From contig NZ_CAJTQC010000003.1 of assembly GCF_910578445.1 (NCBI RefSeq), positions 1 to 64,000 on the forward strand: 64,000 nt of DNA. Direction: 5' to 3'. How positions within the stretch are numbered: the stretch's first letter is position 1; every line of letters begins with the position of its first letter. The position numbers and the translations under genes were made by a program. The notes below the pieces were generated by a model. The model saw only the letters and a program-made list of their open reading frames with translations, was not told the DNA's origin and did no database searches. Positions 24,397 to 32,818 of the stretch are shown piece after piece. The DNA is from an uncultured Duncaniella sp. (lineage in GTDB: Bacteria > Bacteroidota > Bacteroidia > Bacteroidales > Muribaculaceae).

Positions 24397-26340
24397 TTAT
24401 TGATTAATCATTTCGTTGACTTCGCGAGTCAAATCGTCTGCAAAGGTAGCAATTTTCATCGAACCTTTATCACCTTCACCCTGTTTTCTTACAGAAATTT
24501 CACCATTTTCAGCTTCTTTTTCACCGACAATGAGCATGTAGGGTATTCTCTTGAGCTCGTTGTCACGGATTTTTTTGCCGATTTTTTCATTTCTGTCGTC
24601 AACTTGGGTACGGATGTCAAGGGCGTTGAGGCTGGCTGCGACTTCATAGGCATAGTCGTTGAATTTCTCCGAGATGGGGAGCACGACTGCCTGCTGCGGT
24701 GCGAGCCAGAGGGGGAAGCGTCCGGCTGTGTGTTCGAGAAGCACGGCGACGAAGCGTTCCATCGAGCCGAAAGGCGCACGGTGGATCATCACAGGGCGGT
24801 GTTTCTGGTTGTCAGAGCCGGTGTATTCGAGCTGGAATCTTTCAGGAAGGTTGTAGTCAACCTGAATTGTGCCGAGCTGCCATTTACGGCCGAGTGCGTC
24901 CTTGACCATGAAGTCGAGTTTCGGGCCATAGAAGGCGGCTTCGCCATATTCCTTGCGGGCTTTGAGACCCTTTTCCTCACAAGCGTCGATGATGGCCTGC
25001 TCGGCGAGATGCCAGTTTTCGTCAGTGCCGATATATTTTTCCTTATTGTTGGGGTCGCGCAGTGAAATCTGAGCCTCGAAGTTTTCAAATTTAAGAGCCT
25101 TGAAGATGTAGAATATGATATCCATCACCTTGAGGAACTCTCCCTTGATCTGGTCGGGGGCGCAGTAGATGTGTGCGTCGTCCTGCGTAAAGCCTCTCAC
25201 GCGAGTGAGGCCGTGGAGCTCGCCGCTCTGTTCGTAGCGGTAGACTGTGCCGAATTCTGCGAGACGCAGTGGCAGGTCACGGTAGCTGCGGGGAAGTGCG
25301 CGGAAGATTTCGCAGTGGTGGGGGCAGTTCATCGGTTTGAGCAGATATTCCTCGCCCTCCTCGGGTGTGTGGATCGGCTGGAAAGAGTCTTTGCCATACT
25401 TGGCGTAGTGGCCTGAGGTCACGTAGAGGTTCTTGTTGCCGATATGGGGTGTGATTACCTGCTGGTAGCCGTATTGTTTCTGGATTTTGCGGAGGAACTG
25501 TTCGAGGCGGTCGCGAAGGGCTGTGCCTTTGGGGAGCCAGAGCGGCAGACCTGCGCCTACATTCTGTGAGAATGCAAAAAGTTCCATTTCCTTGCCGAGC
25601 TTGCGGTGGTCGCGCTTTTTGGCTTCCTCAAGGAGCACGAGGTATTCGTCGAGCATCTTCTTTTTAGGGAAGGTGATACCGTAGACTCTGACGAGCTGGT
25701 TGCGCTTTTCGTCGCCACGCCAGTATGCGCCGGCAAGCGATGTCACCTTCACAGCCTTGATGGGGGCGGTGTTGGCGATGTGCGGGCCGCGGCAGAGGTC
25801 GGTGAACGAACCTTGTGTGTAGGTGGTGATGTGTCCGTCCTCAAGTTCGCTGATAAGCTCGCACTTGTATTCTTCGCCACGGTCGCCGAAGAGCTTCAGC
25901 GCGTCGGACTTCGAGATGTCGGCGCGGACGATGGGCTGTTTCTGCTGTGCGAGTTCGAGCATTTTTTTCTCGATGCGGGGGAAGTCGGCAGATGTGATGG
26001 TGTGTTCGCCCGGATCGATGTCGTAGTAGAAACCGTTTTCAATGGCCGGGCCGATGCCGAACTTGACTCCGGGGAAAAGTTCCTGAAGCGCTTCGGCAAG
26101 AAGGTGGGCCGATGAGTGCCAGAAAGCGTGTTTGCCTTCGGGGTCATCCCATTTGAAAAGTTTGATTGTGGCATCTTCGGTGATGGGGCGGGTGATGTCC
26201 CACTCCTTGTCGTTGACTGATGCCGCGAGAATGTCGCGGGCGAGCTGCGACGACAGAGATTCGGCAATCTGCAGGGGGGTGATTCCGCTCTCAAACTGCT
26301 TCACACTCTGGTCGGGGAAGGTGATATTGATTGTTGCCAT
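24397..26340 (-). CDS. thrS: Threonine-tRNA ligase
   Basis: The enzyme charges tRNA-Thr. The 647-residue protein has an N-terminal TGS domain (MATINITFPDQSVKQF), the editing domain with FWHSSAHLLAEALQ and the RGPHI region, the class II catalytic core with MNCPHHCEIF (Zn ligand Cys) and FRALPRSYRDLPLRLAEFGTVYRYEQSG, and a C-terminal anticodon-binding domain. The start was moved to the ATG at 26340, where the TGS domain begins; the longer frame is leader sequence. The mRNA leader contains a small stem (GGAGTC/GACTCC, 26362-26379), but I see no T-box. It heads the operon thrS-infC-rpmI-rplT. Confidence 0.97.
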   Translation of the reverse strand: MATINITFPDQSVKQFESGITPLQIAESLSSQLARDILAASVNDKEWDITRPITEDATIKLFKWDDPEGKHAFWHSSAHLLAEALQELFPGVKFGIGPAIENGFYYDIDPGEHTITSADFPRIEKKMLELAQQKQPIVRADISKSDALKLFGDRGEEYKCELISELEDGHITTYTQGSFTDLCRGPHIANTAPIKAVKVTSLAGAYWRGDEKRNQLVRVYGITFPKKKMLDEYLVLLEEAKKRDHRKLGKEMELFAFSQNVGAGLPLWLPKGTALRDRLEQFLRKIQKQYGYQQVITPHIGNKNLYVTSGHYAKYGKDSFQPIHTPEEGEEYLLKPMNCPHHCEIFRALPRSYRDLPLRLAEFGTVYRYEQSGELHGLTRVRGFTQDDAHIYCAPDQIKGEFLKVMDIIFYIFKALKFENFEAQISLRDPNNKEKYIGTDENWHLAEQAIIDACEEKGLKARKEYGEAAFYGPKLDFMVKDALGRKWQLGTIQVDYNLPERFQLEYTGSDNQKHRPVMIHRAPFGSMERFVAVLLEHTAGRFPLWLAPQQAVVLPISEKFNDYAYEVAASLNALDIRTQVDDRNEKIGKKIRDNELKRIPYMLIVGEKEAENGEISVRKQGEGDKGSMKIATFADDLTREVNEMINQ

Positions 26341-26397
26341 TATTAATAATGTGTGGTTTAGGGAGTCATACGAGCGACTCCTGTTGTTTTCAGCTTG

Positions 26398-26405
26398 CAA
26401 AGATA
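26398..26405 (-). promoter_or_regulatory. -7 box of the thrS operon
   Basis: TATCTTTG on the minus strand matches the consensus. A -33 TTG is not clear. The predicted leader is about 52 bases. Confidence 0.55.
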
Positions 26406-26619
26406 GAAAATAATTCTTTAAATTCATCTTATAATATGGTGAAAATTCGACCGATATGCCAAAGCTTGGCTCTCTTTGTGGTGTCACTGGCGCTGTTTTT
26501 TGTCAATATTGTCAATTAAGAAGGCTTTGAGCGGATTTTTCGACTGCCTTTTTTCGCTTATGCCGGAAACTTGGGGGGCCGGGCTGACGGTTGGTGGTGG
26601 AGGGTCTTTGTTGTTCGGC

Positions 26620-26650
26620 TTTGATGTTTTGCGAAATTGGGCTAACTTTG
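26620..26650 (+). promoter_or_regulatory. Promoter of dnaG
   Basis: TTTG (26620-26623), 19 bases, TAACTTTG (26643-26650). The dnaG start codon is only 9 bases after the -7 box, so the mRNA should be leaderless or nearly so. Confidence 0.65.
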
Positions 26651-26658
26651 TGGTCGCT

Positions 26659-28860
26659 ATGAAAAAGATTGACAATGCCACAGTCCAGCGAATACTCGAT
26701 GCCGCCGATATCGTAGAGGTGGTGAGTGACTTCGTAGCCCTTAAAAAGCGTGGGGCTAACTATGTCGGACTGTGTCCGTTTCACAACGACCGTTCCCCGT
26801 CGTTTTATGTGTCAAAGTCGAAAGGCATGTGCAAATGTTTCAGCTGTGGCGAGGGCGGAAGCCCGGTGAGTTTCATCATGAAGCTCGAACAGCTGTCGTT
26901 TACAGAGGCATTGCGCTATCTCGCCAAGAAATACAACATTGAAATCGAGGAGCGCGAGATGACCGACGACGAGCGTCGTGCCGAGAATGACCGCGAGAAC
27001 ATGTTTGCTCTCAACGACTTCGCCATGCGCTACTTTGAGAAGAATCTCAAGGAGACGGCTGACGGTCGTGACATCGGTCTCTCGTATTTCCGCTACCGAG
27101 GCATCAGCGAGGCGATGATCGAGAAATTCCATCTCGGATATGCCCTCGACGGGCGCGACGCGCTCTACAAGACGGCTATCGAGCGTGGCTACAGCGAGCA
27201 GTATCTGATTTCGACAGGCGTATGTAACAAGACTGACGACGGACGCATCTATGACCGTTTCCGTGGCCGAGTGATTTATCCGATATTCACGCTTGCCGGA
27301 AAGGTGGTTGCATTCGGCGGACGCACGCTCAGCTCGGAAAAGAAGATAGCTAAATATGTCAATTCGCCCGAATCGGACATCTATCTGAAGCGACGGGAGC
27401 TTTACGGTCTGTTTCAGGCAAAGCAGGCGATAGCGAAGGCGCAGAAGTGTATCCTTGTCGAGGGCTACATGGATGTCATCTCGATGCATCAGGCCGGGGT
27501 GTGCAATGTCGTCGCCTCGTCGGGCACGGCTTTGACTGTGGAGCAGGTGCGCCTGATCAAGCGCTTCACATCCAATGTCACTCTCATCTACGACAGTGAC
27601 GCCGCCGGTATCAAGGCGTCGCTGCGAGGAATCGAACTGCTTTTGCAGGACGACATGGACATCAAAGTGCTACTCCTGCCTGAAGGTGAAGACCCCGACT
27701 CGTTTGCCCAGAGCCATTCGTCGAGCGAGGTCGAGGCCTATATCAGCGAGCATGAGACCGATTTCATCAGTTTTATGGCTTCGATTCTGATGGACGGAGC
27801 GGCCAGCAATCCGACAAAGCGCGCCGAGGTCATCACGCGTGTGGTGAAAACCATCGCTCTGATTCCCGACGAAATCAAGCGGAGTGTCTATGCGCAGGAG
27901 TGTTCACGCATACTCTTTATGGACGAGGATGTGTTGCGTCGCGAAATCGGAAAGTATTACAATGAATTCAGGCTGAAATCGCGCGAGGAGCAACAAAGAG
28001 CCGAGGTGTTCACAGGCGGCGCTGCTCCGTCGGTGGCGGACGGGGCTGCGGCAGAAGGAGGACCTGAGGCCGATTCTCAGCACCGGCCGTCTCAGCCTCA
28101 GGCCGAACAGTCGCGCCATGTGCGTTTTCTCCGGACTTATGAGATGAATATCGCACGTCTCATCGCCAAATATGGCAATTATGCCTTTGCCGATGGTATC
28201 GATGACGATGGAAACGCCGTCCCGATGACTGTGCTTGAATATATAGAGGCAGATCTTGCCGCCGATGAAATTTCGTTTGTAAATCCTGACCTTGCCCATT
28301 TTTTCGCCGAGGCACGGCGTCTGAGCCGTTACAGCTGGGAGGCCGATCTCGCCCGTCGTCGCGAGGAACTGGAAGGACGGCGTAATCAGGAATTTTCAGC
28401 CGGTGTCGAGGCAATCAGGCAGAAGGCTACTGATGTCGGGAGCATTTCGGCTATGGAAAAGACTTTGCGAGAGACGGTCGACACTAATTTCAACCGTGGG
28501 CTTGAAGAGTTCTCAAGCTCCTACCTCGCACGCCAGATGTGTTCGTCGCCCGACGATGTTGTCAGGAATCTCGCTTCGGATCTCGTTGTGGAGCGCCATA
28601 TATTGAGCAAGGTGCACACGAAATATGCAAAGGTCGACACTGAACAGGACCTTTTGGGCGAGCTTGTGCCGCGAGCTTTGCATGAACTGAAGGATGCTAT
28701 TCTCTGGACGCGCCTTGATGACACCCGTAAGGAGCTTGCCGCATGTGCCTCTGACTATGAGCGTGCGCTCGCACTAATGCGTAGGCTTCAGGAGATAGAA
28801 GGCGCCCGCTCCGAACTCGCCAAGCTTATCGGCGATAGGGTAATCGCCCCGCGCAAATAA
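26659..28860 (+). CDS. dnaG: DNA primase
   Basis: DnaG makes RNA primers at the replication fork. The 733-residue protein has the CHC2 zinc-binding domain (CPFHNDRSPSF, then MCKCFSCGEGG), the catalytic core with YFRYRGISEAMIEKFHLGYA, RFRGRVIYPI, and the TOPRIM motifs ILVEGYMDVIS and LIYDSDAAGIKAS. The C-terminal part (about 430-733) is long and helical, with an Ala/Gln/Pro-rich linker (near 450-480), and should bind the helicase. The ATG at 26659 (MKKIDNATVQRILDAADIVEVV) fits the family start; upstream codons overlap the promoter. It is transcribed divergently from thrS and followed by a terminator. Confidence 0.96.
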   Translation: MKKIDNATVQRILDAADIVEVVSDFVALKKRGANYVGLCPFHNDRSPSFYVSKSKGMCKCFSCGEGGSPVSFIMKLEQLSFTEALRYLAKKYNIEIEEREMTDDERRAENDRENMFALNDFAMRYFEKNLKETADGRDIGLSYFRYRGISEAMIEKFHLGYALDGRDALYKTAIERGYSEQYLISTGVCNKTDDGRIYDRFRGRVIYPIFTLAGKVVAFGGRTLSSEKKIAKYVNSPESDIYLKRRELYGLFQAKQAIAKAQKCILVEGYMDVISMHQAGVCNVVASSGTALTVEQVRLIKRFTSNVTLIYDSDAAGIKASLRGIELLLQDDMDIKVLLLPEGEDPDSFAQSHSSSEVEAYISEHETDFISFMASILMDGAASNPTKRAEVITRVVKTIALIPDEIKRSVYAQECSRILFMDEDVLRREIGKYYNEFRLKSREEQQRAEVFTGGAAPSVADGAAAEGGPEADSQHRPSQPQAEQSRHVRFLRTYEMNIARLIAKYGNYAFADGIDDDGNAVPMTVLEYIEADLAADEISFVNPDLAHFFAEARRLSRYSWEADLARRREELEGRRNQEFSAGVEAIRQKATDVGSISAMEKTLRETVDTNFNRGLEEFSSSYLARQMCSSPDDVVRNLASDLVVERHILSKVHTKYAKVDTEQDLLGELVPRALHELKDAILWTRLDDTRKELAACASDYERALALMRRLQEIEGARSELAKLIGDRVIAPRK

Positions 28861-28900
28861 TTGCAGGTGGGCTGACCTTGTGGTTTATTGATATTTATAT

Positions 28901-28938
28901 GCCGTCATCGTGGCTCAGCGGTGACGGCAATATTTTTT
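28901..28938 (+). terminator. Intrinsic terminator of dnaG
   Basis: GCCGTCA (28901-28907) pairs with TGACGGC (28922-28928), followed by AATATTTTTT. Confidence 0.85.
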
Positions 28939-29334
28939 GTAAATGCCTGTAAAAGACAAGGAGGACGAACCTCACGGCCAGTCCCCCTCTTCTAATCTAC
29001 AATCTTGTAAAAACACATATATTGAAAAAACGATTCCGTCTTTAATGGTTGCATTTGGAATCAGAGGCTTTTTCTAATGTGGCTCCGACGATTGTAAATA
29101 GCTTGTATAAAGTTAGTATGTTAGATATCCTGTCAGGTTTGTAGTTTGATTGAAAAGTTTGTTTTTATGAGGTTGCTATATGTTGTAACTTAGCCTGTCG
29201 GCTGTAGTTGGCGTTAATGCAAGTGTTGTTTTGAAGAGGGGGGAGGGTCTGATAATGCAAATGTATGGATTAGGATTAATAAATCCAAGAAATTTGCCAT
29301 GATTTGTTGAAAAAAATCGTTTTGTACCTGTTTG

Positions 29335-29395
29335 GTAGACAGAGTTGTAGCTTGTTTGGGGACAGATTCGGGCCGATATTATCCGGGCTGTCTAC
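29335..29395. other. Long-range hairpin in the 700-base gap before 29664
   Basis: GTAGACAG (29335-29342) and CTGTCTAC (29388-29395) are a perfect 8-bp pair enclosing a smaller GC-rich stem. The wider gap 28939-29540 is AT-rich, has no reading frame I can support, and otherwise shows only a weak GATTCC/GGAATC hairpin near 29031-29060. Confidence 0.35.
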
Positions 29396-29546
29396 AGATG
29401 TGCGACATTGACCGATGGATGCCTTTTGATTTGAAATATTTACAGGGATTGTTGTGGCGGGTCTACATCATGTAAAATGGCCGTGTGGTCGATTTAACGA
29501 ATGTGTAGTGCTCTAATTAGCTTTTTTTTACGTACTCGGAATGGTA

Positions 29547-29571
29547 GTTAACAAAAATCTTGTTAACTTTG
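29547..29571 (+). promoter_or_regulatory. -7 box with overlapping inverted repeat
   Basis: TAACTTTG at 29564-29571 is a consensus -7 box. GTTAACA (29547-29553) and TGTTAAC (29561-29567) are a perfect inverted repeat with a 7-base spacer that covers the first half of the box, a good position for a repressor. Confidence 0.5.
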
Positions 29572-29663
29572 CATCTTGAAATATTGTTTAGAATACCTAA
29601 ACGACCCTGATACAACGAATTGCAAATACACCCCGCCGCAAAAGGCGGATTTTTAATCGCATT

Positions 29664-31196
29664 ATGACAAAAAGATATCCGCTATACACTTTGGTGGCTC
29701 TCTTCCTGACAGCCATTATCAGTAGCTGTAACAAGGACTCTGACTCGTTTGTGGCAGAGGGCGATTTCGGCAACTGTTCGGTGACATCTTTCAGCCTCGG
29801 GAAGAATGACAGTGTGCTTAAAGGCCTTGATTCTGTCTACTTTTCGATAGACCTTGTCAACGCTGTCATTTTCAATGCCGACTCGCTTCCCAAGGGTACG
29901 CGTATCGACAAGATGATAGTCAAAATCGGCACATCGTCGGCAAGCGCATGTGACCTTACGTTCCGTGTCCCGGAGACCTCCCGCGATACGACCATCAGTT
30001 ATATCGAAAGTCCGAACGACAGCATAAATTTTGCCGATGGCCCTGTCAAGCTGCTCGTGAAGTCATACGACGGTCTTTCGAGCCGCGAATACAGCATCAA
30101 GCTCAACGTGCATGAGGTAGTGCCCGATACGCTCTACTGGGATAAGGCCTCACGCCGCACACTTCCCGGGACGCTTTCCGCTCCGCAGGCTCAGAAGACA
30201 GTTGAATTCAAGGGGCGCATATACTGTCTTACGGTTGCCGGCTCTAAGGCTTCGGTTGCCTCGGTCGAAAATCCTTATGACAACAATTGGACTGCCGACG
30301 AAGCTCATATCCCCGACGACGCGGTGGTCGAATCATTCGCTGCAAGTAACGATGCCTTCTATATCATTGATGGTCAAGGTCGTCTCTATACATCGTCTGA
30401 CGCATTGACATGGAGTGCCACCGGCTCTCACATGGATCATGTCTACGGCGGTTACGTAAATCGCATCCTTGGTGCAAGAAAGGATGCCGACGGTTGGAAG
30501 CATGTCACTTATCCTGCGACTACCGAACATGCAATACCCGCGGGATGCCCTATCGGAGGCACAGGTCAGATGGTTACATATGTAACCTCATGGAGCGACT
30601 CTCCGCTTTCAATGTTTGTCGGCGGACATGACGCTTCAGGTAATGTCGTTGGCTCGACATGGGGATATGACGGTGAAGTCTGGGCGAAGATCAGCTCGCG
30701 AGACATTGATGAGCGTGAGGATGTGGCTTTGTTCCCGTATTTTACACCACGCGAAGTGACCGGATTCTGGCGTGTGACAGAGCGCTCGGCGCTCATTGCC
30801 CTCGGTGGCCGTTATGAGTCGACAGAAGGTCAGGTCGTGTCAAACAATGTATATATTTCATATGACCAAGGCATAACATGGGATGAGGCGTCAAGCTATC
30901 TCCAGCTGCCGGACTATATTCCTGATTTTGCATCCGCACAGGCTATGGTGGTTGATGCCCGTCTTGATGATTCGGTGTCGCGTTCGGCTGATGGCTGGAC
31001 CGCCTTCAATGGCAACCGTATGCCTGCATGGGCAACCCCTGTCCCGTTTGCACATGTAAGTCGTGTGAGCAAACCTGTCACAGAATGGGAATGTCCTTAC
31101 ATCTATCTGTTCGGAGGCGAGAATGCTGCCGGTGATCTTTACGACACGCTTTGGAAAGGAGTGATTCGTCGCTTCACATTCGCACCACTTTATTAA
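29664..31196 (+). CDS. Lipoprotein resembling DUF6242
   Basis: The 510-residue protein has a lipoprotein signal with Cys at about residue 22 (IISSCNKDSD). Residues 35-150 look like a beta-sandwich (FGNCSVTSFSLGKNDSVLKGLDSVYFSIDL). Residues 165-510 look like a beta-propeller: repeated segments with GRIYCL, AFYIIDGQGRLYTSSDALTW, MFVGGHDASGNVVG, LIALGGRY and YIYLFGGENAAGD. From memory this is DUF6242, common in Bacteroidales. It probably faces the periplasm or cell surface, bound to the outer membrane. Its neighbours are envelope biogenesis genes (uppS and bamA). No enzymatic residues are visible, and its role is unknown. Confidence 0.75.
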   Translation: MTKRYPLYTLVALFLTAIISSCNKDSDSFVAEGDFGNCSVTSFSLGKNDSVLKGLDSVYFSIDLVNAVIFNADSLPKGTRIDKMIVKIGTSSASACDLTFRVPETSRDTTISYIESPNDSINFADGPVKLLVKSYDGLSSREYSIKLNVHEVVPDTLYWDKASRRTLPGTLSAPQAQKTVEFKGRIYCLTVAGSKASVASVENPYDNNWTADEAHIPDDAVVESFAASNDAFYIIDGQGRLYTSSDALTWSATGSHMDHVYGGYVNRILGARKDADGWKHVTYPATTEHAIPAGCPIGGTGQMVTYVTSWSDSPLSMFVGGHDASGNVVGSTWGYDGEVWAKISSRDIDEREDVALFPYFTPREVTGFWRVTERSALIALGGRYESTEGQVVSNNVYISYDQGITWDEASSYLQLPDYIPDFASAQAMVVDARLDDSVSRSADGWTAFNGNRMPAWATPVPFAHVSRVSKPVTEWECPYIYLFGGENAAGDLYDTLWKGVIRRFTFAPLY

Positions 31197-31234
31197 TGAT
31201 GTCGCCATTATATTAAATAAGGTGGTAATCTCAT

Positions 31235-31936
31235 ATGAAACCTCTCTTTCTCTCACTGATTGTCGCTTTATGCTTGTCGGTAATTCCGGCTGAAGCATAC
31301 GCTCAGACGCAAGAGAGCGTCGAGACATACAAATTTGATGTCGGAGCAGGACTCGGGATGTCGGGCTATCTCGGTGATGCAAACGAAAGTTCGCTTTTCG
31401 CTCATCCGGGTGTCGCGCTTAACGGCTCATTTCGCTATCTCATCAACACCCGCTGGGCCATACGCGGTCTGTTTACGGCTGCTTCACTGAGTGGAACGAC
31501 GGCCGATATGGACAATGTGCTACCCGAAGGAAAGGTCTACGACTTCAAGTCGTGGGTCTACGATCTCGGAGGCCGGGTCGAGTTTAACTTTTTCAACTAT
31601 GGGATAGGGGAGAGTTATAAGAATCTCAGCCGCGTTTCGCCATATCTCTCGCTTGGGCTTGGAGTCACGATGTCAAATACGGCAGGCGAAAGCTATGTGG
31701 CAATGAGCCTTCCGATGGGCTTCGGTGTCAAATACAAGGTCAAGCCGCGTGTCAATCTCAGTCTTGAGTTCTGTATGACAAAAGTGTTTGGCGATCATGT
31801 CGATAGCGGAGAACTATCTGACCTTTATCAGATTAAAAGTTCTTTCCTCAAAAATACCGATTGGTATTCGACTATAATGCTTGGCATCAGTTACGAGTTT
31901 GGCAAACGTTGCGTCACATGTCACCGTATCGATTGA
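31235..31936 (+). CDS. Outer-membrane beta-barrel protein resembling DUF6089
   Basis: The 233-residue protein has a signal peptide (residues 1-24, ending YAQ) and a small beta-barrel pattern: YKFDVGAGLGMSGYLGDAN, HPGVALNGSFRYLINTRWAIRG, VSPYLSLGLGVTMS and MSLPMGFGVKYKVKPRVNLSLEF. The YLGD and RY-N-RWA-RG motifs fit DUF6089, a porin-like family that lies next to uppS and bamA in many Bacteroidales. It ends with a short Cys-His tail (KRCVTCHRID) that is unusual for such proteins. It lies 38 bases after the DUF6242-like gene. The family name is recall. Confidence 0.75.
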   Translation: MKPLFLSLIVALCLSVIPAEAYAQTQESVETYKFDVGAGLGMSGYLGDANESSLFAHPGVALNGSFRYLINTRWAIRGLFTAASLSGTTADMDNVLPEGKVYDFKSWVYDLGGRVEFNFFNYGIGESYKNLSRVSPYLSLGLGVTMSNTAGESYVAMSLPMGFGVKYKVKPRVNLSLEFCMTKVFGDHVDSGELSDLYQIKSSFLKNTDWYSTIMLGISYEFGKRCVTCHRID

Positions 31937-32024
31937 AAAAGTGACTTAAGGAACATGAATATCATAATATAAACAATATAAACAAATCAGCCGGTGAGCT
32001 TTCTCTCTTCCGCAAACAAAGTGT

Positions 32025-32786
32025 ATGAAGCCCGGCGACATAAAAGATATGACAGAAGAAATAGACAAAAGTAGCCTTCCACGCCATGTGGCCATCATTA
32101 TGGATGGAAATGGCCGTTGGGCCAAGGCGCGCGGTCTTGACCGTAGCGAGGGTCATGTCGAAGGAGTGAACACAGTGCGAAGAATCACTGAGATTGCTTC
32201 GGAACTCGGCATAGGCTATCTTACACTCTATACGTTCTCCACAGAAAACTGGAATCGCCCTCAGGCCGAGGTCGACGCCCTGATGCATCTGATTGTGATT
32301 GCAATCGAGCGCGAGACTCCCGACCTGATTAAAAACAATGTCCGTCTTGAAATGATCGGCGATACGTCGCGCATGCCTCGTGAGGCATATGAGCGTCTGC
32401 AGCAATGTATAGCCGACACTTCGCATGGCACAGGCCTGACTCTGATTCTGGCCATCAGCTATTCAGCCCGCTGGGAAATCCTCAGGGCATCGCGTCTTTT
32501 TGCCGAGGATGTCAAGGCCGGAAAAGCAGACCCTGCCGACATGGATTCGGACGAGGCATTCAACCGTTATCTGACCACCGCGTCATATCCAGACCCCGAC
32601 CTGCTCATACGTACAGGCGGTGATCACCGCATCAGCAATTTTCTGCTCTGGCAGATTGCATATTCGGAAATTTATGTCACAGATACATTCTGGCCGGATT
32701 TCTCTCGCGAAGATTTTGTCAGGGCGCTTAAAGACTTCCGTGGCCGCGAACGCCGTTTCGGCCTGACTTCCGAACAACTAAAATAA
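32025..32786 (+). CDS. uppS: Isoprenyl transferase (undecaprenyl diphosphate synthase)
   Basis: UppS extends farnesyl diphosphate with isopentenyl units to make the lipid carrier for peptidoglycan and O-antigen. The 253-residue protein has the catalytic and substrate-binding block HVAIIMDGNGRWAKARGLDRSEGHVEG, YTFSTENWNRP, and the C-terminal RTGGDHRISNFLLWQIAYSEIYVTDTFWPDF. A second ATG at 32049 is also a possible start. It lies 32 bases before bamA. Confidence 0.96.
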   Translation: MKPGDIKDMTEEIDKSSLPRHVAIIMDGNGRWAKARGLDRSEGHVEGVNTVRRITEIASELGIGYLTLYTFSTENWNRPQAEVDALMHLIVIAIERETPDLIKNNVRLEMIGDTSRMPREAYERLQQCIADTSHGTGLTLILAISYSARWEILRASRLFAEDVKAGKADPADMDSDEAFNRYLTTASYPDPDLLIRTGGDHRISNFLLWQIAYSEIYVTDTFWPDFSREDFVRALKDFRGRERRFGLTSEQLK

Positions 32787-32818
32787 ATCCCTCCATCCCC
32801 AATACCAACGTTAGACAA

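Noticed and set aside
26476..26658. Upstream extension of dnaG
   Set aside because: It covers the promoter, and the added residues do not fit the DnaG family start.
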